A DNA stretch of 64,000 nucleotides, taken from contig NW_025062479.1 in assembly GCF_000002995.4 (NCBI RefSeq), positions 11,761,721 to 11,825,720 of the forward strand. Direction: 5' to 3'. This document shows positions 49,101-60,268 of this stretch, in pieces; within the stretch, counting starts at the first letter, position 1; each line of letters opens with the position of its first letter. This stretch comes from Brugia malayi. Lineage: Eukaryota > Nematoda > Chromadorea > Rhabditida > Onchocercidae. The translations under genes and the position numbers were made by a program. A model generated the notes under the pieces. That model had not been told where the DNA came from, did not search any database, and worked only from the letters and a program-made list of their open reading frames with translations.

Positions 49101-52100
49101 AAGATTTTCCAGGTCACGTATCTTTTCCTTCTGAGCACCGACTTGTTCTGTTAATATTGTTACCTAAAACTATCCATAGGATGGATAGCTTACTTGGAAG
49201 TCGTATTGAAAAGCAAAATGAACTTGGTGATATTAAAAAAGTTAATGATAAAATAATCTATAATAATTTTTTAGAATTGTTCAGAACATTTGTTGAGAAA
49301 AAAATCCCTTTTAAGCTATACATTTGTGGTAAAATTAAATCTGCAACCTAATATGTCATAAATCAGTCAATGTTTGAAATGATTTCAGAAGAGCAAAATT
49401 ATCAATAGGACACTTAACTGATATTTATTGCTAGCAAGTAACAGAATCATTAAATTAATTGAAATTAGTATGAACCTCCACAGTGTTATAACAATTTTAG
49501 AACAGATTTAACAATCCCAAATATCACAGTCTTCTCAACAATGATGCAATTACCTGCAATGACAAACTATCACGAGCCATTGCCAGTCGATGCAATTTCT
49601 CTTGCAATTCTGGATATTCTGGACAAGATGCTGTTGACATAGATGGTGACGGGCTCTGCAAAAGGAATCAAATCTAGAACCTGGTGCATAACCAAAGCAA
49701 AAAATTTCACTTCAAATTGGAAATTTATAAAATTGAACTAATGTTCTAATCCAAAGGAACTGCTTATAAACATCACGGAAATGTAACAAATTCTTCATGA
49801 TGACACACTAATCTATTTTTTTTTACTGCTTCATTCCCAGGCTCTAAATTCAGTGGCCACAAAAGATGTTACGCCTATTTCTTCTTCATTCGCTCCCAAC
49901 ACCATCTTATTACATATACATTCATTGCCGTGTTTGCTAAAACCTTATTTGTTTCAAAAACGACCAAAATTTAGATTTAAAAATTTGCTAAAAACTTCCG
50001 ATACTGATCTCATTTCCATCAACTGCACCTAAATTAAAATTTAAATAAGCAGTTAATTCTAAGTGAAAACCTTAATTAGAATAATTAAATAATCCCTTTT
50101 TTTTGTTCCATGGTAACTCATTAGTGAGTACAGCAAACAAAATTTTCAAATTTAATCCAGCAAAGAAAAAGGCATAATAATTTCAGTGAAAGATAATACA
50201 ACTAGGATGAGGTTTTTCCTCTTCTTTTTTTTTCAACAAAAATGCAATTTCAATAAGAAAGAAAAAAAAAGATGATTCGCTTCAGATTACGGCCGTAATG
50301 AGTTATGCCTCACATCCCTCAACTTCCATCCCTCTGTATATCGCATACCTCTTTCCGCTTTAAATGACATCCATTTGGAATAATTGTTCCCCAAGGATTT
50401 GCGGTTTCAAAACTGACATAACAAATAGTACTAGTTAAGGTGTTTCGGTCGAGAACAGTAATTGGTATTTCTTCAGAATAATAATAAAGAGACATAATTA
50501 CGGTCATTTATGATTATTTTTCCAAGTATTATTTGATCAATGAAAAGCACACAACGTTGAATTAGTCACAGTAAGGCTTATGTTGCATTTTTCTTACAAA
50601 ATGTTCTAGAGAATATTCATTAAAAAAAAAAAAAATGCCGAAATCACGATGAAACATCACCTAATTTAAAGTTTCAATAAAAACAGTCTGAGTTATTAGC
50701 CGCATCATGTGTACTTCCTATAGTTCATATAAAATTATTCAAGTTACACTCAAAGAAAAGTGGTGAAAAAGTTTTAGCAATTGCGCTATGCTCTCTTTTT
50801 TTTCCGTTTTTTTTTTCTCAGATAGTGAAAATATCGTACAAATTCAATAAATTAAAAAATTTCAGACAATAATTGCAAATATTTCTTGAAGTTGTATTAA
50901 GTTTCAGAGATAATTACATTTAAAATAAGTTCAGCATTTTATTCCAAAAATAGAAATTATAAAAGGAAAAAAAAAAGAAAAAAATACGGAAGCTACAATT
51001 CAGACTTATGAAAAAAAATTTGGCAAATGAAATAATGTTAAGCAGTGAAGAAATAGTTAACCAAATAGTTTTGCTTTCATACTCCCAGGATCATTTCCTA
51101 AAAGCAAGCGCAAAACCATCCGCGAGAAAATATCAATACTCATTAGCACCCAGGCTGCTTTCATCCTAGGAAGGAAGCTTAACGGTGGAACTTCGCCTTT
51201 AATTGAAATTCCAGAATTTTATAATAGATCGAATCAAAACAATCTAAAGAATGTATCTTTTAATTTAAGCTATAGAAAACATTTTTAACTTTGTTTTAAA
51301 CATTTCTTATTTAATTCATAGGAAATAAATGTGAAGTTATTTCTCGAAATTATCCCTTAATAAATAAGATTAAATAGTAACTTTTTATATCACACTTTCC
51401 ATAATGGACTAACAGCAATGATACTCGCAACATACTGAAGTGTAATAAACAAATGTGATTGAAGGCAAGTAATAAATTAGCAAATACTGCATATATCATT
51501 TTCAATTGATAGACGATTGTTGTTGATGATATAACAGATGGAAGATGGAAAATTGAACTTACTCTGGATGTCCAACTACCAGCACGTGGGGCACGATATA
51601 ATTCCTGTAAATTGACACTGCCAGCATATAGACCGGTTGGAAGTCTCATGAGATAGCATTCAGTTGTTGAGCCGTATTTGGAGTCGCTCAAACTACGATG
51701 AATTCGGTGTTGTTGTTTGGTAGAACCACGAAATCCACGATAAGGTGGTGGTGGAGGGAGGAATGAGCAACTGGAACCACTGCTTAGCGTACTGGAGAAG
51801 CCCGAATCGCTATAGTGTGTCACGTATGGAAATAACGGACGTGATGTTGCCGTAGATGACGACGCTGTACTCCTTCAACACAAATGCAATGGCTTACAAT
51901 ATTAATGCCACTCACAATTCAGTAACCACAAAATCTTGCAACAAACACTTTTCAACACATTCACACTCACACTTATCTGTTCACGTATTCTTATATACTT
52001 TCACATACATAGATGCCAGATAATAGTGAAGTTGATATGTTTCCATGTAGCATCTTAAACCGTGTTGAATCAGGGTCATCTTAACAGTTGCTTTTGGTCG

Positions 52101-55100
52101 CTTTACTCTAGTGGAACTTTAGTTTAAATGTTTATCACTTGTTTTAGTAAGAATACCTTAGCAGATGTTTAACTATTGTGAAAGCAACTGATTGATTAAC
52201 TGAGAAAGAGGCCTTTCAAGGGTCCAATCTTGGGCCCATCAATGAATGCAATAAACAAAAGACATTTTAGGGAATAAATAGAGAAGAATAGGGGGAGGCA
52301 TAGTTGACAGAAAAATAGATCTGCACAACCAATATATTTATATGATATATATAACTAAATATATGTATCTATATACCACTCGGATGGATATGAACGTTTT
52401 AATTTATTCAGCAAATGAAACTTAATATAATAACTACTGATGTAATATTATCTTAATACAGCCGATTATATGGAAAGTGGGAGAGAACAAGAATAGCAAG
52501 AAAAATAACTATTGCTAATTAACACAAGATTCAGCCAAGACTAAAATAACAGTTAGGAATATATTGGTACTGGTAGTCCAAATTCACAGCACATTCACCA
52601 AAGCTCATTGATGTCAGCACGTTAAAAGGAAGCCCAGCTGATATCTTTGTCCTTCTTATCCTCTTCTCTTCTCTCCAAAACAAAGCAAAAAAAAAAAAAG
52701 TTTAACTTCATTAAAATGATTTGGATATGTGTGCATGTAATGTTAAACAATTATAGCAATATATAAAACCAGGAAACTCCGCTAAATGCAAAGAAAATGG
52801 ATGAAGGAAACATCAGCAATCAGAAGGAAATACTCATATCGATAAGCTCATTTGCTAGAATGCAAATGAATGTCAAAAGCATGCTGAAGCACAAATTAGA
52901 AAAAAAATGCTTCCACTTTTTGGGGTGCCGTTTTTAATCTTTCTTTTCTTCTTTTTTTTGAAGCCAAGCTAATACCACTTTAAGGTCCATTCCTTCACTA
53001 TTATCAGCTCCTTAGCATTGGTTGCTCATTCGTTTTGTTTCATAGACATTTTTTGATTTAGTTATAAATTACGCCTACCGTTTGATTGCATATTGTTTTT
53101 CATTCCAACGCTTTTTAGCATTCTTGTCGTTCTTTGAAATGTTGTTTATATATATTATGCATGAGTTTTTCATATATATATATATATACTAACATTTAAA
53201 CGTAAAAAAAATTTATTATTTTCTTAGATTTGCTTCTTGAAAGCTCCAACAACATTATTATCAGAAGTGAGAACCTCTTAAAAGAACCATTACACAAGCT
53301 CTTGAATTAATACCAACATCACATAACATCATATTTATCAATTTTCACATAATCATATATTTATCAATTTTACGCTATGGAATCAGATTTTATTGGCCTT
53401 CTATTCCCGTTTTTCAAAAAATTTCATGAAATATTTTATGTGAAATTTGTTTTGTCTTTTGATAGAAAAAAAACTGTATCATTACTTTACAGTTTGTTTG
53501 TTAATGTTTCCATTTCAGAAATTTGGAATAAACTGTCTTTTTTACAAACTATTGTAACCATAATTGGTTTAGTTTTTAGGTGATTTTTTTTTGTATGAAA
53601 TCATTTCAAAATTCAAAAATTTAAAAATTCACAAATAATTAGTTTGTGAATTTTTAAAAGTTTCAACTAACTCAAAAATGTGACTGAATGAACAATAAAT
53701 TTAACACACTTTTGTTATTAACAACAAAATAAATTAAATGATTCGAGTTATATCTGAAGTAAAATTTCGAACCCATCCTTTCTAAATTGAAAATATATCA
53801 AACAAAATGAGATAGTCATACATAGGTCATATTCTATTTATACACTAATTTATGCAAAGCATAAATCTGCAACCGGTAATGCTCATTACATTTTCATATC
53901 AATCATCAAGACGAAGTACACACACACACCGTCATAAGTTTATCTCCTTATCACTTCTCACACAAGCCAATTTGAAAAACACCTCAACATCCCACTGCCA
54001 ATATGGAAATCTAAAAATGGGAAAGGAAGTTCTATTGTAAAAACCTTATTGATGATCGATGATCTTTGAAAACAGCGCTTCCTGTACTACTTCGTAATGA
54101 AGCCAGTGATCGGATGCCAAAACCATCTTCTACATATCGATGACTTCCAATTTCGGCCATACTATTCCAGGAAATATCCAAAGCGTCAGTTGTTTTAGAA
54201 ACAAACTACTAGAAAGTACGTTATCACAGATCGTCAGGATGAATGAACTGATATGAAAATAAATTATAGCTAGTACAGGTGATAATAACATGTCTAAACT
54301 TCTGGTGCAGCAGCATAAATATTGAACTTGCTAGGTTTGCAGGATATATTTGAAATGATTACAGCATCCAGGATGAACTACAAAATAATAATATACTGAT
54401 CGGAATGTTTATTCTAGGCAGGATTAACCGTTCAAATGATCCGTTATAAACTTAAATCGGTTCAAAGTAGAAGCTTAAGCTGCTTCTGCTGCTACTGTGG
54501 CTGCCACTGCAACCACTTTAATTGCCAACGGTAGAAAAGTGTAGGAGAAACCATTACACATATGCTTCAAGATTTTGGAACAAATACACAACTGTTATCA
54601 GTGCTTCCTCCTCTTTATACCTTGCAAATGTATGGAGAATTTACTCTTATTCTCTTGCCTAAAATTTTGAATAGTGAACACCAAACAGATTATTATCATA
54701 GCAAGAAATGCACCGAAGAATTTTGCTGAAATTGATGCTTTATCCTATTATCATCATCATCAATCCCAATGCCATTGGTAAGCTCTAAATTAACTTTCAA
54801 AATGAAAAAAAAAAAAAAAAGATGGAAGATGAAAAAGGAGATGATAATTTCCTGATTGAATAATATACTTCGTAATGTATGGAAATCAAAGATTAACTGA
54901 TGCTAAATTTGATAATTAGAAAGTCTTAAATGTTTTTTGATAACTTAGTTGATTAGTTACGATGATGAATTTGTTCATTACAATGATAAAAAAACATAAT
55001 AGACAGCTAATGATATAAAATATTTATCAGTGCAACACTTCGAATTGTTGCAGTAATATTATTACTCTGTCACTCGATGTTATTAATGGTTATCAGATAA

Positions 55101-55579
55101 TTTCAATTTTTTTTTGGAAAACAAAAAGTATTTCAAAATTGGAAATGTAAGGTTTCAAGCTAATTAATTTCCACTAAGGTATTACATTAATTGCTAATAG
55201 CACCTGATAATATTAGATGTTAACATCACCCTAACAAAACCGATAATAAGATAACCTTCCAACAAACTTATAAAGTTAAATAATTCATGTTAATATCATT
55301 AATAACAATAAATTATTCTTTCTCAAACAGAAGGGAATTAAATGAGAAGGTATGCTAAAATATTATTGTATTTTATAGTTTTTAACTTTAAATTATTTAA
55401 TGTACTTTTTTGCTAAATTTTTTGCTAAACAATTAGTAGTTGGAATTTTAGATCTGAATTTGAAATGCTAAGTTGGCGTTACATTCTTTTCATCCGCAAA
55501 TAATTAACATTGATTCAGGATGAGAAATATGATGTAAGCAAGAAAGATTTGCTAATAAGACATACATACATGCATACAA

Positions 55580-55610
<31 letters not shown>

Positions 55611-58600
55611 CATTCCACAACAGCAACTGTTCCACAAATGAACATTCCTTAACTTTACAATTTAAGCTTTCGAGAAATTTTTTAAATAGCATTCCTCACC
55701 GACAATCTACCATTCATATGATAAATGCTACATATCCAAAAGTTTTATAATAATTGTATTAGTAAATGGTAATACAATAATGGACAAAATGATGAATTAT
55801 TGCTAGTATGAGATGGAAATATGTTTTAATCCAACACTTTTTTCAATTTCAATTTTAAATCTTTTATTTATATGGAAATGATACAGCATATAGATTTAAT
55901 CAATGCAAATCATAGATTTTAAAATGGAAATTACTACCCATACCTGAGATATTGAATTTAATAATTTAGTTTTTGATACGCAAAGATAATGATAATTAAA
56001 TTATTATCTATAATGCACAATGACATTATCCTCTAAAATTTACATTAACTAATGATTGATGGCATACATATACAGAATGAAATTTGGACGAATTATCGAG
56101 GAATAAAATCCGAAAATAGAAAACCCGATAATAGTATCACTTTTTGCTCTTTTATTTGTTGCAAAATGCTGATGGTACCATTTCCCCATAGAATATTGCT
56201 TTCCTTCCAATATTCCATTTTTTTTCCTACTCATATAAAATTTGAGGTCATGAAAAAAATAAAAAGATTCCGTAAAATTGTCAATTTTTACAAACTGATA
56301 TTCTCGTTACCCACCGTAATTAATAATTATATTTCTCGTTCACATGAGAAAGAAAAGATGGTAGTGGTTATTATCAATTATTATTTTGAATGTTTTTTAT
56401 TCTTTCGTACAGTATCGAATAATTCTATATTTAATTATACATTCTTGAATGAGGAAAGAGTCTACCTAATAAACATAATATATACCTATAGAGCACAAGG
56501 TAGTTATTTGTTTTCAATAAACTATGATTGAAATCAAGATTCGAAATTTAAATTGAAGCTTATCTTACAATCATTAATGAGCGAGCATATCGCACCAAAA
56601 TCAGGGCCAGCTATTCAGTTCACACACTGTCTTCCATGATTTCCCAAAAAAAGACTGATAGACCGATAAAGATGATATAAATCATTTGGCTATCAATGAT
56701 TCAATTTTACAACAATACGTTATGGTATTTTCGAATTAATGGCTAGCAGTTGCAATTCTCATCATCGCCATCGTAACAAAAGGCATAACTTACATTTTAT
56801 TATAAGCACCATTCTTTTTTTCTTTCTTTTTTTGAGTTAAAATAGATTTAAGCATATTTGATTACTAACACATTAAACACATATTTACTACTTCTGATTT
56901 TTAAGCATGAAAATGATGAAATTTCAAAACCTATATGTTTAAATTAAGCATAATGAAATAATTCACCAACACTAGAAATATCAGAGTGAAAAATAAGAAG
57001 TAAAAAAATAAGAGCAACGAAGATTAAGAGAAGTGAAAAAGACACTAAACTCTTTTTTTTTTTATTATTATTTTTTTCTCCTTTTTTTATTCAATGTAAA
57101 ATTATCGAGGCAACATTAAATATGTCATTTAAACAATTTGTTAATCATTTTTTTTAAAACAGTCATATTAGGGATTCATTGCAATTTCCAGAATTGTAAA
57201 AATTCAAATAAAAACATACCATTTTGCTAATTTCCTCCGTAGCACATAACCAATTCATAATTTTCAATCGAGTTTCTAGATCAGGTCTACTTGATATCTC
57301 GTTTCGATCAATTGCCTTGAAAAATTTTTATATGCAAAATGAGTTGAAACAGATATACCGTACATGCATTATAAATATGTAATCGAAAACTACTAAATAT
57401 TTATACATTACTCTATTATTAACAAAGCACATATATAATCTGTTTTGTTGCAATTTTTTGTTTTTTAAGTTGTTTCAAAGAGAATATTTCTACTGACCGG
57501 AAATTTCTCTTAAACAGAAAATTCTTTTCATAAAACACGAACAGAACAAATGAAACAGCATTTAATATATTTTAATCCTATCAGAAATTGGCTGCATTTC
57601 AGTTTTATGACCTAGCAGTGACTGTATTAATAAAATAAAACTTTTGTTTCTCCTTTATGTGCTTTTCATCCAATAACCATTACACAGCAATTGTCACTGA
57701 ATCGATGTTAATATCAATGATATTTTCTTTCATTTATCTGTTACCCGTTGATTAGTTCATTAAATCTTATTCATATAAAATTTTCCAGAGGAAAATTTTC
57801 AGAAATGTAAGTATTATTGCATCCCTCAAAATCATTGTGTTTTAACCCAGTCCGAACAGCAAATTGTAAAGAAAGACAGTATCAAAAGTGGGAAAAAGCA
57901 AACTGTTTAATTGACATTACTTGATATCGGAGTAATGTTAATTTAAATGTGTGACATTCAAAAACTGACACTTCGGATAAATGCCTGTGCTCCAATGATG
58001 ATACAATAAAATTCACGAAAATCAATTTCAGTAATTGTGATGAATCATCTCAACTATTTTTCAGCTAATTATATTTCTTTCTTTTTTTACCCACCTATTT
58101 GTTGTTTGTATATTAAGAATGTGTTGTGCATCAGATATAAGCAGTATGTATTTTTATGTTCATCTTATGCTACTATATTGACTGAAGTACAAATAGCAGC
58201 TGATTTAAACACTTAAATATAAAATGATTTGTTGCATATGTGTAATAATGTAGAAGTGAGTAATAGAATAATATCCGATTACGCGTATATATTGACAAAT
58301 TCATCTTTGATTAATTCAGCTAGCATAAAATCATAAATAAGGGTTCAAATAAAGATATAAAAATTGTAGTGTCCGCTAGTAAGGAACAGTAGTAGACTAC
58401 AAATGACTAATGCGGTTTAATGACCAGTCAACTAAACTTGCAAATTCAACATCAAAGTGTAAAACCCTCATGACATTTATTTCTCTCTCCATGAAGAGTA
58501 TAAATTTCTAATGAATTGTAAACAACGGTTCATCTTTTGAAGGACTCTCTCACTATTAAGATATATTAGTACAAAAATTCCTCTAACTACGAAGAAACAT

Positions 58601-60268
58601 TTTTATTTCTACTTTGAAAAATTGTACTTGAAATGGGATTCAATAATGCTAGATGAAATAATGTACACTGCATTAATTATTATTAAAATAATCAGATCAT
58701 CCGTCACAAATGTTCTGCCAATAATGACACTAGCTACATACTGAACACAGACATTCAAGATAAACTCATCCTGCTAAACCACTCTGTTCCGTCCGGCAGA
58801 TGGTTGAGTATTAGTTGTTCAGGACGTATGATCCTCGGCGATAAAAATATGGCGATGTATTTTCAACCTATTTGAATTCGCTCAAACTGATGTCTCATGA
58901 TGCTTTGTAATTACCACGGTGATCCATTCAATCCAAGACAAAGTAACCATGTTTCAATTAAAAATGAGTAATGCACCTATGATAAGAATTACCAGGATTA
59001 CCAAGTGTCCTTTCTTCCCTTCAGTGCATACAGTTATTTGTCATCATCAAAACAGATTTGCGTAAGCATTATACAAATCAGCTATAATCCTTGACCACTA
59101 AGAAAAAACAAATAACCACTAGGTCTATATAATTCAAAACGAATAATCATAGATAAAACAGATCCGCCTAACCCAGCTCAATAACCTAATACAATATAAT
59201 AAGTATCCAATAGTTTTATGATTAACAATATTAATAATTCTCTGCTTCAACACATAAACAAAAGTCATGCCACAAAAAATATTCATATTAAATAACAAAA
59301 ACAAACCAAATATATATATATATATAAACTATATAAATTGTATTCATTTCAAACATTTGTTTTGAAATTGTAAAACAACTTAACCTTTTGAAGATTGGAG
59401 TTAAGCAGTTCTGATTGTTTATAACAATGAAATAAAAAAAAAAAAAACACAACCAAATCATTTTTCAACTTCTGTATCCGAATAAATATACATACAAACT
59501 CAGTTTTACCTGCAGAAGGGTATCAAAAATACTGATGTTAGTTGAGGTAGTAGATGAGGTAGGAGCATCTGAAGTAGGCATGCCATCACTGCTACTTGTA
59601 CCTGAATCTCGATGATCATCGTTTTCATAATCCATCCAATTATTCACCGACGAATTCCAATTTAATGCCTGCAGAAATTAAAAGAAATTTATTGTATTAC
59701 ATTGATCGCAAATAAACTATAAATTATTTTTTAACATGTTCAAAATTTCTTGCATATTTATAGATTAATAAAATAAAGAATAAATTTGCATGCATATTTA
59801 TATATGTAAGGAAAAAAAATTAACTTCCAGTGATCTCTTTCTAATTTTGAGTAAAGACATCATAAAAACTAAAATCTCTCTGTCTTTACAAAAGTATCAT
59901 TGTCATAAAATTCTGAAGACAAAAAGGGAATATTTTAGTAGAGTCAAACTATTTCTTCTACATGCAAATGAAAAAGTTGTTCTGCAATGGCCGCTCTTCA
60001 AAATCTGAGAACAACAATTTCAATGAATTGTTATACGGAGGCTCTGACGCCAATTTGCAGAACGTCAATGAACATTTTGTGAACAGAAATGAAAAAAATT
60101 TGTACAAAAAAGAGGGAAAAAAGAAAGATAACTGTAATGTACCACAAACCTGCACATCACCTACTGCAACATTAGCTTTTTCTGGGGCGCTATTGTCATT
60201 ATTATTCATTTGTCGTTTCGTTTCAAAAATCGTTTCAGCAATCTCGATGCCACCTTTCTGTTCAGCAC
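43083..60268 (-). CDS. hlb-1: Liprin-beta (PPFIBP family scaffold), multi-exon, several N-termini
   Basis: Cytoplasmic scaffold that partners liprin-alpha at synapses and adhesion sites. Core exons: 49655-49554, 49163-49050, 48900-48769, 48451-48307, 48066-48005, 47740-47570, 47392-47288, 47044-46896, 46813-46678, 46569-46506, 46313-46232, 45955-45866, 45465-45255, 45114-45010, 44902-44792, 44710-44606, 44507-44370, 44156-43968, 43589-43476, 43127-43083. With the 54160-54045 and 51872-51563 exons the model gives 931 residues and stays in frame. Signatures: EQVGAQKEKIRDLE and LDLLAEVSNLKLKYATLEK (coiled coil), LKNLFGKLTRSAS, then three SAM domains: FVDWSKEQICEWMAEIGF, LWLDDIGLPQYRESM and VERWSHHCTCEWLKAIDLAE, followed by HKTLLRRHLATHFNQLLG. 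These match human PPFIBP1/2 in order. One intron (43967-43590) starts with GC. Reading through at 43476 instead would give a 33-residue longer Phe/Lys-rich end at 43374, which looks intronic. Confidence 0.95.
43590..43967 (-). other. hlb-1: Intron with a GC donor (GC-AG)
   Basis: The exon ends AAA ATT AAG and the intron begins gcaagt, the usual context of GC-AG introns. The acceptor is tattttag. Using it continues ...SPLLKIK-LLKKGFLLSRKK in frame, matching the Lys-rich segment after SAM3 in human liprin-beta. Without it the frame runs into unrelated sequence and stops at 43878. Confidence 0.8.
43968..45465 (-). CDS. hlb-1: Liprin-beta SAM1-SAM2-SAM3 block
   Basis: Six exons encode three consecutive SAM domains, the liprin homology region that binds liprin-alpha. 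SAM1 (about residues 605-690 of the 931-residue model) runs from FVDWSKEQICEW to NPLHRKRFRCIL. SAM2 (about 700-765) has VLLWLDDIGLPQYRESM and LHHATIARGVQFLR. SAM3 (about 780-855) has VERWSHHCTCEWLKAIDLAEF, GIHGALM and LLRRHLATHFNQL. All helix-defining Trp/Leu/Gly positions of the family are kept; nothing looks broken. Confidence 0.95.
46506..47392 (-). CDS. hlb-1: Liprin-beta Ser/Pro-rich linker exons
   Basis: Exons 47392-47288, 47044-46896, 46813-46678 and 46569-46506 join the coiled coil to the SAM block. The protein is Ser/Thr/Pro-rich (SSSSYTSSLSAASPQHSW, ITLPPLSSRAISRTAPS) with a short helical stretch, RQLAAELDELRRIGNEM. This low-conservation linker is likely phosphorylated and disordered (inference). 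Confidence 0.88.
47570..49655 (-). CDS. hlb-1: Liprin-beta coiled-coil exons
   Basis: Exons 49655-49554, 49163-49050, 48900-48769, 48451-48307, 48066-48005 and 47740-47570. The heptad-rich region includes YPELQEKLHRLAMARDSLSL, LTEQVGAQKEKIRDLENLL, EELLQERVDSNGDLESRKLD and KEKMETERKLQLSQAEIEHL. It is shorter than the mammalian coiled coil. It is expected to drive dimerisation as in other liprins. Confidence 0.92.
49656..51562. other. Liprin-beta intron containing a possible alternative first exon
   Basis: AT-rich except for 50300-50510, where a minus-strand frame with normal codon choice ends at a strong donor (entry 50349-50507). The rest holds T-runs and nothing else recognised. Confidence 0.55.
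50349..50507 (-). CDS. hlb-1: Possible alternative first exon of liprin-beta (N-terminus MTVIMSLYYYSEE)
   Basis: The minus-strand frame opens with ATG at 50507 (second ATG 50495), reads MTVIMSLYYYSEEIPITVL... to NGCHLKRKE and meets the donor AAAGAG|gtatgc at 50349/50348. Its end phase (0) equals the start phase of the exon at 49655. It is 159 nt, 53 codons. An internal acceptor-like site (ttatgtcag, near 50413) would instead make a shorter cassette that fits the phase of the exon at 54045. The protein has no similarity I recognise, so it rests on splice grammar only. Confidence 0.4.
51563..51872 (-). CDS. hlb-1: Liprin-beta Ser-rich exon (isoform with N-terminus MAEIG)
   Basis: It starts after ttgaag at 51873 in the phase supplied by the exon 54160-54045 (AG + G = Arg). 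It encodes STASSSTATSRPLFPYVTHY, a Pro run (FLPPPPPYRGF), HRSLSDSKYGST and RAPRAGSWTSR, then the donor AGA|gtaagt. The exon at 49655 follows in phase 0. The HRSLSDSK stretch looks like a kinase/14-3-3 site (inference). Confidence 0.8.
51873..54044. other. Liprin-beta intron
   Basis: AT-rich with short TA tracts (for example 53174-53188). No further exon was recognised. Confidence 0.6.
54045..54160 (-). CDS. hlb-1: Alternative first exon of liprin-beta (N-terminus MAEIGSHRYVEDGF)
   Basis: ATG at 54160, 38 codons plus two bases, donor ATAAG|gttttt. It joins 51872-51563 in phase. An in-frame TAG lies 17 codons upstream of the ATG, and a phase-compatible acceptor from the far 5' exons is lacking, so this should be a separate start driven by its own promoter. 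Confidence 0.7.
54161..57219. other. Liprin-beta intron and probable internal promoter region
   Basis: It lies directly upstream of the MAEIG start, so the internal promoter should be in its left part. It holds (AT)n at 55584-55610 and a plus-strand open frame at 56052-56531 of 159 codons that matches nothing I know and lacks coding-like composition. Confidence 0.5.
57220..60268 (-). CDS. hlb-1: Distal 5' exons of liprin-beta (long N-terminus)
   Basis: Exons 60268-60150, 59668-59510 and 57315-57220 join in phase and end in phase 0, compatible with the exon at 49655. They encode MNNNDNSAPEKANVAVGDVQ, ALNWNSSVNNWMDYENDD..., SSSDGMPTSDAPTSSTTSTN and AIDRNEISSRPDLETRLKIM-NWL; the last stretch resembles the human liprin-beta N-terminal region before the coiled coil. 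The ATG at 60209 is the best start. The frame is open further up to the acceptor ttttcag at 60269, so either the mRNA is trans-spliced there or another exon lies upstream. The long form would be about 890 residues. Confidence 0.7.
57316..59509. other. Liprin-beta intron, nothing else seen
   Basis: AT-rich with a short TA tract near 59311-59325. I see no conserved frame or RNA gene. Confidence 0.55.

Noticed and set aside
56052..56531. 159-codon plus-strand open frame in the liprin-beta intron
   Set aside because: AT-driven composition (Ile, Phe, Asn, Lys), no recognisable domain, antisense to a well-supported gene.
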